15,025 nucleotides of DNA from Candidatus Neomicrothrix sp. UBA4742 (GCA_002403895.1 DHIQ01000132.1:1-15025); one strand, 5' to 3'. Shown: positions 7,866-14,246, counted from the stretch's first letter. The notes: generated by a model from the sequence alone, not told the origin. Numbers and translations are program-made.

Positions 7866-7871
7866 ATCGTA
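7866..7871 (-). promoter_or_regulatory. Putative -10 element TACGAT for the HIT gene
   Basis: Read on the reverse strand, TACGAT ends 8 nt before the HIT ATG, with no Shine-Dalgarno sequence between. It shares two bases with the forward -10-like hexamer at 7870-7875. Confidence 0.45.
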
Positions 7872-7875
7872 GGCT
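7870..7875 (+). promoter_or_regulatory. Putative -10 element TAGGCT for the phosphatidyltransferase gene
   Basis: TAGGCT ends 6 nt before the GTG start at 7882, with no Shine-Dalgarno sequence. It overlaps the divergent HIT hexamer, so the two polymerases could not occupy the site at once. Confidence 0.45.
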
Positions 7876-7881
7876 CATGGA

Positions 7882-8490
7882 GTGACCGAATCCGATGAGA
7901 CCCGGATCTTGACCATCCCGAACCTGGTCACCACCATCCGACTGGCCTGCTTGCCGTTGTACCTGGTGCTGCTGTTCGGCCACGACGACCGGGTCGGCGC
8001 CGCCCTCCTGCTCGCCGCATTGGGCGCCACCGACTGGGTCGACGGCTACGTCGCGCGCCGCTTCCATCAGGTCTCCGACCTGGGCAAGATCCTGGATCCG
8101 GTGGCCGATCGCCTGCTGTTCTTCGTCGGGGTCGGCGGGATCATGCTCATTGACCCACCAGGGGCTCCGCTGTGGTTCTGCTGGGCCGTCATCGCCCGGG
8201 AGATCTTCGTCTCGGTGGCGGTGCTGGCGCTGGCCGCACTCGGTGCCAAACGCATCGACGTGACCTGGGTGGGCAAGGCGGCCACCTTCGGGCTCATGTG
8301 CGCCTTCCCGTTGCTGCTCGCCGGGTCCAGCCCCACCCTCACCAGCGCGCCGATCCTGCGTGCCCTCGGGTGGATGGCCGGGATCCCCGGTCTGACCCTC
8401 GCCTATGTGGCTGCCGTACGATACGTGCCCATCGGGTTGGCGGCACTTCGTGATGGCCGGGCGGCGCGGGCCAGAGCGACAGCGGGGTAG
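7882..8490 (+). CDS. CDP-alcohol phosphatidyltransferase (PgsA or cardiolipin synthase type)
   Basis: This 202-residue integral membrane enzyme displaces CMP from CDP-diacylglycerol with an alcohol acceptor. The complete family signature DGx2ARx8Gx3Dx3D is present from D54 to D76, with metal-binding aspartates D51, D54, D72 and D76, and hydrophobic segments before and after. IPNLVTTIRL near the N-terminus is typical of PgsA-like members. The acceptor cannot be read from sequence: glycerol-3-phosphate (PgsA) or phosphatidylglycerol (the eukaryote-type cardiolipin synthase known from Streptomyces) are both possible. As I recall, the Streptomyces cardiolipin synthase gene also sits next to a guanylyltransferase-like gene, which favours that reading. 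The GTG start is supported by the hexamer at 7870. Its TAG stop lies 9 nt before the next start. Confidence 0.92.
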   Translation: MTESDETRILTIPNLVTTIRLACLPLYLVLLFGHDDRVGAALLLAALGATDWVDGYVARRFHQVSDLGKILDPVADRLLFFVGVGGIMLIDPPGAPLWFCWAVIAREIFVSVAVLALAALGAKRIDVTWVGKAATFGLMCAFPLLLAGSSPTLTSAPILRALGWMAGIPGLTLAYVAAVRYVPIGLAALRDGRAARARATAG

Positions 8491-8493
8491 GTT
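8488..8493 (+). promoter_or_regulatory. Putative -10 element TAGGTT, overlaps upstream TAG stop
   Basis: TAGGTT ends 6 nt before the ATG at 8500, and its first three bases are the stop codon of the phosphatidyltransferase gene. No Shine-Dalgarno sequence is present. Confidence 0.5.
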
Positions 8494-8499
8494 CGATCC

Positions 8500-10986
8500 A
8501 TGAAGGCCGTGATCATGGCGGGAGGCGAGGGCACCCGACTACGTCCCCTCACCTCCAACGCCCCCAAGCCGATGCTGCCGCTGGTCAACCGACCGATGAT
8601 GGAACACGTCATCGATCTGCTCCATCTCCACGGCATCGAGGAGATCGTGGTCACGGTCGCCTTCATGGCCAACGCCATCCGGACCTACTTCGGCGACGGC
8701 TCCGAGTTCGGCGTACACATGGTGTACGCCACCGAGGAGACGCCGTTGGGCACGGCGGGTTCGGTGCGCAATGCCATGCAGTACCTCGACGAGCGCTTCA
8801 TGGTCATCTCCGGCGACGTGCTCACCGACATCGACCTGGGCGCCATGATCGCCGAGCACGAAGCCCGTGAGGCCATCGCCACGATCGGTCTGGTCCACGC
8901 GGAGAACCCCCTCGAGTTCGGCATCGTCATCACTCAGGACGATGGCCGCATCGAGCGGTTTTTGGAAAAGCCCACCTGGGGGCAGGTGTTCAGCGACACC
9001 ATCAACACCGGCATCTTCGTGCTCGAGCCGTCCATCTTCGACTTCATCGAGCCAGACCGGCCGGTGGACTTCTCGAACGAGGTCTTCCCCAAGCTCCTGG
9101 CCGCGGATCTGCCCCTCTACGGGGCTATCGCCGACGGCTACTGGGAGGACGTCGGCACGCTGGAGGCCTACGTGCGGGCCCACAAGGACATCCTCGACGG
9201 GGCGGTGAAGGTCAACGTGCCCGGTTTCGAACTCGGTGACGGCGTCTGGCTCGGCGAGGGTGCCGAAGTGCATCCCGACGCCCATGTGGTGGGCCCGGCG
9301 GTGATCGGGGTCAACTGCCGTATCGAAGCCGGTGCCCGCGTCGGTCAATACACGGTGCTGGGCGCCAACGTCCGCGTGCGCGCCGAAGCGCAGCTGGAAC
9401 GCACGGTCATCAACGACAACGCCTACCTGGGCGAGGGCGTGCGGTTGCGGGGCGCGGTGATCGGTCGGGCCTGCGACCTGCGCAAGGGGGTACGGGCCGA
9501 AGAGGGGGTCGTGGTCGGCGACGAGTGCTTCGTCGGCGAGGGTGCCCTGCTTGCCGCGGGGGTCAAGGTCTACCCGTTCAAGACGGTGGAGGCCGGTGCC
9601 ACGGTCAACGACTCCATCGTGTGGGAGTCGCGCGGGGCCCGGAGCCTGTTTGGGCGCGACGGCATCGTTGGCCTGGCCAACGTCGACATCACCCCGGAGT
9701 TCGCCACCAAGGTGGCCATGGCCTACGGCTCGATGCTGAAGAAGGGCACCCGGGTCATCACCTCCCGCGACTCGAGTCGATCGGCTCGCATGTTGAAGCG
9801 ATCGATGATGGCCGGGCTGAACGCCGCCGGGGTCGACGTGGACGATCTCGAGGTGGCGTCGGTTCCGGTGACCCGGTTCGTCGTGCGGCGACCGTCCAGC
9901 ACCGGAGGCATCACCATCCGACTGCAGAACGACGACCCGCAATCGGTCACGATCCGTTTCTTCGACGAGCGGGGCCTCGACATCACCGAGGACACCCAGC
10001 GCAAGATCGAACGCCTCTTCAACCGGGAGGACTTCCGCCGGGTGTTCCCCGGGGAGATCGGCGACATCGGCTTCGCCCCCCGGGCCTTGGAGCACTACTC
10101 CAGCGCCTTGGAGAGCACGGTCGACATCGAGCGCATCCGGGCCTCGCAGTTCAAGATCGTGATCGACTACGCCTACGGCTCGACGTCGTTCGCCATGCCC
10201 AACGTGTTGGGCAAGTTGGGGCTCGAGGTCCTAGCCGTGAACCCCTTTGTGTCTACGGCCGGGGTGATGCGTGAGCATTTGCACGAGCACGCCCGCAATG
10301 TGGCCAACCTCGTCCGGGCGTCGGGCTCTCACCTCGGCGCCGTGCTCGACCCTGACGGCGAGCGGCTGCTCCTCATCGACGACGAGGGCCACGTGCTCGA
10401 CGACAACGAAGCGCTGCTGGCCATCCTCACGTTGCTGCCGGGCAAGATCGCCGGGGACCGGGTGGCCCTACCGGTCACCGCCAGCCAGGTGGCCATCGAC
10501 CTCATCCGGGCCAACGGCACCGAGGTGGTGATCACCAAGCGCAGCAATCCGGCGCTCATGGAAGCAGCCACCGAGCCGGGCATCGGCTTCGCTGGCAACG
10601 CCGAGGGCGGGTTCATCCTGCCGGGGTTCATGCCGGCCTTCGACGCCGCCGCGACCCTGATCAAGGTGCTCGACCTGCTTGCCTTTCGCGAGACCCGACT
10701 GTCTGCCGTCGTGGCTGCCCTGCCCCGGGTACATGTGGCCCACGAGGTCGTCGTCACGCCGTGGGAACAGAAGGGCACGGTCATGCGCAGCCTGATGGAA
10801 CAGAGCAAGGACCGTCAGGTGGACCTCGTCGACGGCGTCAAGGTGCATCACGACGGAGGCTGGGCACTGGCCCTGCCCGACCCCGAAGAGCCCGTCACCC
10901 ACGTGTGGGCCGAGGGCGCCAATGACGCTGACGCTCGACGTCTCGCTCAGGAGTACGCCCGACGCATCCGCCAGATGGTCCGCTAA
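8500..10986 (+). CDS. Mannose-1-phosphate guanylyltransferase-like/phosphomutase-like fusion
   Basis: This is an 828-residue cytoplasmic protein with three parts. Residues 1-235 are a nucleotidyltransferase with [11 protein letters not shown] near the start, GDVLTDID, and FLEKP at 154-158, predicted to make an NDP-sugar, most likely GDP-mannose. Residues about 240-375 are left-handed beta-helix hexapeptide repeats. From about 380 to the end is a phosphoglucomutase/phosphomannomutase fold ([18 protein letters not shown] at 384, [13 protein letters not shown] following). The mutase half lacks its key catalytic features: the phosphoserine loop normally reading TASHNP is RLQNDDP (474-480), the metal loop DxDxDR is DPDGER (617-622), and the sugar loop GGExSGH is AGNAEGG (698-704). 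So the mutase half is probably structural or regulatory, while the transferase half looks intact. Sugar specificity is inferred from annotation of the family. Confidence 0.88.
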   Translation: MKAVIMAGGEGTRLRPLTSNAPKPMLPLVNRPMMEHVIDLLHLHGIEEIVVTVAFMANAIRTYFGDGSEFGVHMVYATEETPLGTAGSVRNAMQYLDERFMVISGDVLTDIDLGAMIAEHEAREAIATIGLVHAENPLEFGIVITQDDGRIERFLEKPTWGQVFSDTINTGIFVLEPSIFDFIEPDRPVDFSNEVFPKLLAADLPLYGAIADGYWEDVGTLEAYVRAHKDILDGAVKVNVPGFELGDGVWLGEGAEVHPDAHVVGPAVIGVNCRIEAGARVGQYTVLGANVRVRAEAQLERTVINDNAYLGEGVRLRGAVIGRACDLRKGVRAEEGVVVGDECFVGEGALLAAGVKVYPFKTVEAGATVNDSIVWESRGARSLFGRDGIVGLANVDITPEFATKVAMAYGSMLKKGTRVITSRDSSRSARMLKRSMMAGLNAAGVDVDDLEVASVPVTRFVVRRPSSTGGITIRLQNDDPQSVTIRFFDERGLDITEDTQRKIERLFNREDFRRVFPGEIGDIGFAPRALEHYSSALESTVDIERIRASQFKIVIDYAYGSTSFAMPNVLGKLGLEVLAVNPFVSTAGVMREHLHEHARNVANLVRASGSHLGAVLDPDGERLLLIDDEGHVLDDNEALLAILTLLPGKIAGDRVALPVTASQVAIDLIRANGTEVVITKRSNPALMEAATEPGIGFAGNAEGGFILPGFMPAFDAAATLIKVLDLLAFRETRLSAVVAALPRVHVAHEVVVTPWEQKGTVMRSLMEQSKDRQVDLVDGVKVHHDGGWALALPDPEEPVTHVWAEGANDADARRLAQEYARRIRQMVR

Positions 10987-11070
10987 CGACGGCCCTCGAC
11001 CATCGTTCCGGGCATGTCGCGCTCCTGTGGTGGGGCTCGATGCAGGAACGACCGGGGGAGTTGTGGCCCG

Positions 11071-11097
11071 CAACCCTCGTCCGTCGGTTGAGGGTTG
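11071..11097. repeat. Inverted repeat upstream of gcvH
   Basis: CAACCCTC (11071-11078) is the exact reverse complement of GAGGGTTG (11090-11097), with an 11-nt spacer. It lies just upstream of the gcvH -10-like hexamer, about where a -35 region would sit, so it could be an operator. No T-tract follows. I see no glycine-riboswitch-like architecture in the 134-nt gap. Confidence 0.55.
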
Positions 11098-11107
11098 TCG
11101 TTTCCGA

Positions 11108-11113
11108 TAGCGT
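11108..11113 (+). promoter_or_regulatory. Putative -10 element TAGCGT for gcvH
   Basis: TAGCGT ends 7 nt before the gcvH ATG, with no Shine-Dalgarno sequence. It is the same hexamer as the one before the SRAP gene. No standard -35 is visible; the inverted repeat at 11071-11097 covers that area. Confidence 0.5.
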
Positions 11114-11120
11114 GCGGGCC

Positions 11121-11501
11121 ATGAACGTCCCCGACGATCTCCGGTACTCCTCCGACCACGAGTGGGCCCGACTCGAAGACGGCTCCATCCGTATCGGCAT
11201 CACCGACTACGCCCAGGACGCCCTCGGTGATGTGGTGTACGTGGACGTCCCCGAGGTCGGGGCGACCGTGGCGGCCAATGAGAAGGTGAGCGAGGTCGAG
11301 TCGACGAAGTCGGTGAGTGACATCTACGCCCCGATATCGGGAACGGTGATGGCGGTCAACACCGAGTTGGCCGACGCTCCTGAGCGACTCAACTCCGACC
11401 CCTACGGCGAGGGATGGATCTGCGTGATCCAGCCGGACGATCCGGCCCAGGTCGATGCCCTGCTCGACGCGACGGCCTACACCACCCTCATCGACGGCTA
11501 G
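11121..11501 (+). CDS. gcvH: Glycine cleavage system H protein
   Basis: This 126-residue lipoyl carrier shuttles the aminomethyl group from GcvP to GcvT and then presents the reduced lipoyl arm to dihydrolipoamide dehydrogenase. It has the usual opening YSSDHEWA, the GDVVYVDVPEVG strand, and the lipoylation site ESTKSVSD with K63 as the modified lysine, followed by APISG. Length is normal. No gcvT, gcvP or lipoate ligase gene is in the window, so here gcvH is separated from its partners and grouped with regulators. It begins the conserved block that continues with the FHA, MerR, DUF151 and MerR genes. The start is fixed by the ATG and by the family N-terminus. Confidence 0.97.
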   Translation: MNVPDDLRYSSDHEWARLEDGSIRIGITDYAQDALGDVVYVDVPEVGATVAANEKVSEVESTKSVSDIYAPISGTVMAVNTELADAPERLNSDPYGEGWICVIQPDDPAQVDALLDATAYTTLIDG

Positions 11502-11512
11502 GAGTCGACTCC
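11501..11512 (+). promoter_or_regulatory. 12-bp palindrome carrying the garA Shine-Dalgarno sequence
   Basis: GGAGTCGACTCC is a perfect palindrome that starts at the last base of the gcvH stop and ends directly at the GTG of the FHA gene. Its GGAG is a good ribosome-binding site 8 nt from the start. In RNA it could form a 4-bp stem with a TCGA loop that hides this GGAG. Confidence 0.5.
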
Positions 11513-12001
11513 GTGGCTGGCGAGGTCTACTGCAACAACTGCGGGCACCACAACCCGATCGGCTCCAACTTCTGCTCGTCGTGCGGCGCCGTGCTCGAGA
11601 CGGACGGACCCGACAACACCACGATCACGTTCCACCCCACCTCGCCGGTCGACCCCGTCGATGACGAGGTCGTTGCGGATGCAGGGGACCTCCCCGCTGA
11701 TCTCGGCGTCCTCATGGTCACCCGAGGGCAGAACGCAGGCTCGCGCTTCACGCTCACCCAGGCCGTCACCACCGCCGGGCGCCACCCCGACAGCGACATC
11801 TTCCTCGACGACGTGACCGTGTCGCGCCGCCATGTCGAGATCGTCGGCGGCCCGGACGGGTTCCGGGTCCGGGACGTGGCGTCGTTGAACGGCACCTACC
11901 TCAATCGGGAACGCATCGATGAAGCACCCCTCACCAGCGGCGACGAACTCCAGATCGGCAAGTTCAAGCTCGTCTTCCTCCTCGGCGGTGCCCGTGAGTG
12001 A
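11513..12001 (+). CDS. garA: Zinc-ribbon FHA protein, GarA/OdhI family
   Basis: This 162-residue protein resembles GarA/OdhI, the phosphorylation-controlled switch that inhibits 2-oxoglutarate dehydrogenase-type enzymes and adjusts glutamate metabolism. Residues 7-25 form a zinc ribbon (CNNC and CSSC pairs at 7/10 and 21/24). A linker follows with T36-T37, placed like the paired threonines phosphorylated by PknB/PknG in GarA. The FHA domain spans about 65-158, with G89-R90, SRRH at 104-107 and SLNGTYLN at 124-131 as phosphothreonine-binding residues. GRHPDSDIFLDDVTVSRRH is very close to GarA as I remember it. The zinc ribbon is an addition relative to mycobacterial GarA. GTG 11513 is chosen because of the GGAG 8 nt upstream. 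The gene overlaps the following MerR gene by 8 bp. Confidence 0.9.
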   Translation: MAGEVYCNNCGHHNPIGSNFCSSCGAVLETDGPDNTTITFHPTSPVDPVDDEVVADAGDLPADLGVLMVTRGQNAGSRFTLTQAVTTAGRHPDSDIFLDDVTVSRRHVEIVGGPDGFRVRDVASLNGTYLNRERIDEAPLTSGDELQIGKFKLVFLLGGARE

Positions 12002-12848
12002 GCAGTCGCACCTCTCCATCGGTGAGGTCCTGAACCTCCTGCAGGACGAGTTCCCCGACATCACCATCTCGAAGATCCGCTTCCTCGAGAGCCAGGGCCT
12101 CCTCGATCCCGAGCGCACCCCGTCGGGGTATCGGAAGTTCTACGAGGGCGACATCGAGCGCCTGCGCTGGATTCTCCGTCAGCAGAAGGAGAACTTCCTC
12201 CCGCTCAAGGTCATCAAGGACCGACTGGCGTCGGGTCAGCTCGACGAGCCCGTGGCCGAGGAACCCGAACCGGCACCGGAGCCCAAGCCCGTGCCGGCCC
12301 GTCAGCGTGCCCCTATCGCCGTCGGCGAGATCGATCGGCCTCCCGCCCCGCGGGCCACCTCCGGGTCAGGGCGGGGGAGAGCGCGGCCCGAACCGGTACG
12401 CGCCACCCGCTTGCGCTCACGCCGGGAGGAACCGGTGCCGTCTCTGCTGGCCGGCGATCAGACCGGGGTGAGCCTCACCCGTGACGAAGTGGTGGCTTCA
12501 ACCGGCCTGACCGCCAAGGATGTGGCCGAACTGGAGCGATTTGGGCTGGTCGAAAGTCGTTCGCTCGGCGACACGAGCTACTACGACGAGGACGCCCTCC
12601 TCGTTGCCACCCTGGCCGCCGGTTTTCTCGGCCACGGTGTCGAGGCCCGCCATCTCCGCATGTACAAGGTGACCGCCGAGCGCGAGGCAGGGATGTTCGA
12701 ACAACTGGTCATGCCCCTGCTCAAGCAACGCAACCCCGGCGCCCGGACTCAGGCCACTGAGCGGCTGGACGAGCTGGCGGCCATGGGCGCGCGACTGCGC
12801 GCCGCCATGTTGCGCCACGCCCTGCGCGATCACCTGGGCCAAGGCTAG
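11994..12848 (+). CDS. ftsR: MerR-family regulator, FtsR type
   Basis: This 284-residue DNA-binding regulator is of the type found after garA in actinobacteria (Rv1828; FtsR in Corynebacterium, an activator of ftsZ). A first winged helix-turn-helix occupies about residues 8-78 (SIGEVLNLL, KIRFLESQGLL, TPSGYRKFYEGDIERL). A Pro/Glu/Arg-rich linker spans about 80-150. A second MerR-like unit follows (LTRDEVVASTGLTAKDVAELERFGLVES), then a helical C-terminus. It starts at GTG 11994, overlapping the end of the FHA gene by 8 bp (GTGAGTGA), so translation is likely coupled. ORF extension upstream to 11919 is a shadow of the FHA gene. Target genes cannot be read from this window. Confidence 0.92.
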   Translation: MSEQSHLSIGEVLNLLQDEFPDITISKIRFLESQGLLDPERTPSGYRKFYEGDIERLRWILRQQKENFLPLKVIKDRLASGQLDEPVAEEPEPAPEPKPVPARQRAPIAVGEIDRPPAPRATSGSGRGRARPEPVRATRLRSRREEPVPSLLAGDQTGVSLTRDEVVASTGLTAKDVAELERFGLVESRSLGDTSYYDEDALLVATLAAGFLGHGVEARHLRMYKVTAEREAGMFEQLVMPLLKQRNPGARTQATERLDELAAMGARLRAAMLRHALRDHLGQG

Positions 12849-12925
12849 ATCCGCGAGCCCACCCGGGCACGATCCGGCAGAACTGGGCCTGGAAGTCCGC
12901 CCTACGTCTGCGGGAGGAGTCGGCC

Positions 12926-12942
12926 GGGTCGGGCGGGTCGGG
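12926..12942 (+). other. Compact G-quadruplex motif in the nuclease promoter
   Basis: Four GGG runs at 12926-12928, 12931-12933, 12935-12937 and 12940-12942 are separated by loops of 2, 1 and 2 nt. This fits the G3N1-7 pattern well. It sits 3 bp upstream of the -10-like hexamer at 12946, on the coding strand, so it would act as DNA rather than as part of a leaderless mRNA. Confidence 0.6.
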
Positions 12943-12945
12943 AGC

Positions 12946-12951
12946 TATCGT
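12946..12951 (+). promoter_or_regulatory. Putative -10 element TATCGT for the DUF151 gene
   Basis: TATCGT ends 6 nt before the GTG at 12958, preceded by the GGG-run motif. The run of G just before the GTG is not a convincing Shine-Dalgarno sequence. The hexamer suggests this gene has its own promoter, separate from the gcvH-garA-ftsR unit. Confidence 0.5.
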
Positions 12952-12957
12952 GCGGGG

Positions 12958-13440
12958 GTGATCGAAGTGGAGGTCGTCGGCGTTCGCGTGGAGCTCCCGA
13001 GCAACACGCCCATCGTGCTCTTGCGCGAGCTCGAGGGTCGTCACCGCATACTGCCCATCTTCATCGGCGGCCCTGAGGCCACCGCCATCGCTCTCGCGCT
13101 CGACGAGGTGGCGACGCCTCGGCCCATGACGCATGACCTCATGAAGAACATGCTCACCGAGTTCGAGGTCGGCTTCGAGCGGCTCGACATCACCTCGCTG
13201 GCCGAGGGCACCTTCTACGCCGAGTTGCACCTGCACCGAGGCGACACGCCCCTGGTCATCTCCGCCCGGCCGTCCGACGGGATCGCCCTCGCCATCCGTA
13301 TGGGCACACCGATCTTTGCCGCCGACGACGTAGTGGAGGCGGCGGCCTACACGGTGGACGACGAAGTGGAGCCCGAGGACGTGGTGGAGCAGTTCCGGGA
13401 GTTCATCGACAGCGTGAATCCTGACGACTTCGGGTCCTGA
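12958..13440 (+). CDS. DUF151/bifunctional nuclease family protein
   Basis: This 160-residue protein belongs to the BFN/DUF151 family. Plant members were reported as bifunctional nucleases; the bacterial role is not settled. Family features are the opening strand EVEVVGVRVEL, LPIFIGGPEATAIALAL (about 33-49), the TFYAELHL strand, and SARPSDGIALAIRMGTPIF (about 102-120). An acidic C-terminal helix ends the protein. Length and order match the family. It is the fourth gene of the conserved block, matching Rv1829. The GTG start at 12958 is supported by the TATCGT hexamer; a GTG three codons later is possible but would shorten the first strand. Confidence 0.94.
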   Translation: MIEVEVVGVRVELPSNTPIVLLRELEGRHRILPIFIGGPEATAIALALDEVATPRPMTHDLMKNMLTEFEVGFERLDITSLAEGTFYAELHLHRGDTPLVISARPSDGIALAIRMGTPIFAADDVVEAAAYTVDDEVEPEDVVEQFREFIDSVNPDDFGS

Positions 13441-13474
13441 GCGGCCCCATTCTCGGTCGTCCGCGCCGCGACCG

Positions 13475-13503
13475 TTGACGAATCGCCCTTCGTGGCTTAC
13501 CCT
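13475..13503 (+). promoter_or_regulatory. Sigma-70-type promoter for the second MerR gene
   Basis: TTGACG at 13475-13480 and TACCCT at 13498-13503 are separated by exactly 17 bp. Transcription would begin near 13510, giving a leader of about 135 nt before the ATG at 13647. It is the only promoter here with a recognisable -35 and, together with the strong ribosome site at 13634-13638, contrasts with the leaderless genes. Confidence 0.6.
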
Positions 13504-13510
13504 CAACCTT

Positions 13511-13523
13511 CCCGTGACACGGG
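13511..13523. promoter_or_regulatory. 13-bp palindrome at the predicted transcription start
   Basis: CCCGTG-A-CACGGG is a perfect inverted repeat immediately downstream of the -10 element at 13498-13503. Its position at about +1 suits a repressor operator, perhaps for autoregulation by the MerR product, although MerR proteins usually bind within the spacer. Confidence 0.45.
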
Positions 13524-13549
13524 TGTAGTTACGTGAAGGTGATCTGAAG

Positions 13550-13632
13550 CTCGAGGTCGAGTGTTCTGCTCGGCCGCAGGATCCCACCCTGAGGTTCAGG
13601 GTGAGGCCGCAACGAGACCTGGTACTGGGTCT
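13550..13632 (+). promoter_or_regulatory. Structured 5' leader with three possible hairpins
   Basis: The untranslated leader of the second MerR gene contains CTCGA/TCGAG (13550-13561, 2-nt loop, too tight to close fully), CACCCTGA/TCAGGGTG (13585-13603, perfect 8-bp stem with a 3-nt loop) and AGACC/GGTCT (13615-13632). The last stem ends 1 nt before the AGGAG ribosome site at 13634-13638, 8 nt from the ATG. No known riboswitch class is recognised. Confidence 0.45.
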
Positions 13633-13646
13633 GAGGAGCAGGAGCC

Positions 13647-14117
<471 letters not shown>

Positions 14118-14215
14118 CCGAACCCCGCACCGCCCCCCAGATCCTGGCGAGCGGCCGCGGGCGGCCGTCCGTCGCGTCCGGCCTTTGAGAGTTTTGATCA
14201 TCCGCGCCGCCAGAC

Positions 14216-14246
14216 TGAACATGATTCATACTTTGAAGATGGTTCA
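14216..14246. promoter_or_regulatory. Tandem operator: two TGAA-N5-TTCA inverted repeats
   Basis: TGAACATGATTCA (14216-14228) and TGAAGATGGTTCA (14234-14246) share the same TGAA-N5-TTCA design. Their centres are exactly 18 bp apart, and the second extends to TTGAA-N5-TTCAA. They flank the -10-like CATACT and cover the start codon of the TetR gene. The AT-rich stretch stands out in this GC-rich DNA. Autorepression by the TetR product is the natural reading. Confidence 0.65.
14227..14232 (+). promoter_or_regulatory. Putative -10 element CATACT for the TetR gene
   Basis: CATACT matches four of six TATAAT positions and ends 6 nt before ATG 14239, the same spacing as the other leaderless genes. 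It lies between the two operator-like repeats. No good -35 at 17 bp is seen. Confidence 0.35.

Noticed and set aside
8539..10095. Long reverse-strand open frame of 518 codons opposite the nucleotidyltransferase fusion
   Set aside because: It is antisense to a clear enzyme with family motifs. High GC with G/C third positions makes such frames common, and its His/Val/Asp-rich composition matches no family.
11014..11091. 25-codon ORF upstream of gcvH that ends inside the inverted repeat, as a possible leader peptide
   Set aside because: It has no ribosome site or promoter, no run of a regulatory amino acid, and no terminator-like T-tract after the repeat.
10987..11120. Glycine riboswitch before gcvH
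   Set aside because: The gap is 134 nt, no recognisable tandem aptamer architecture is visible, and the promoter hexamer sits 7 nt from the ATG, leaving no room for a leader RNA.
14151..14167. GC-rich inverted repeat after the second MerR gene as a terminator
   Set aside because: The stem is only 5 bp (CGGCC/GGCCG) with a 6-nt loop and no immediate T-tract; too weak to claim in GC-rich DNA.
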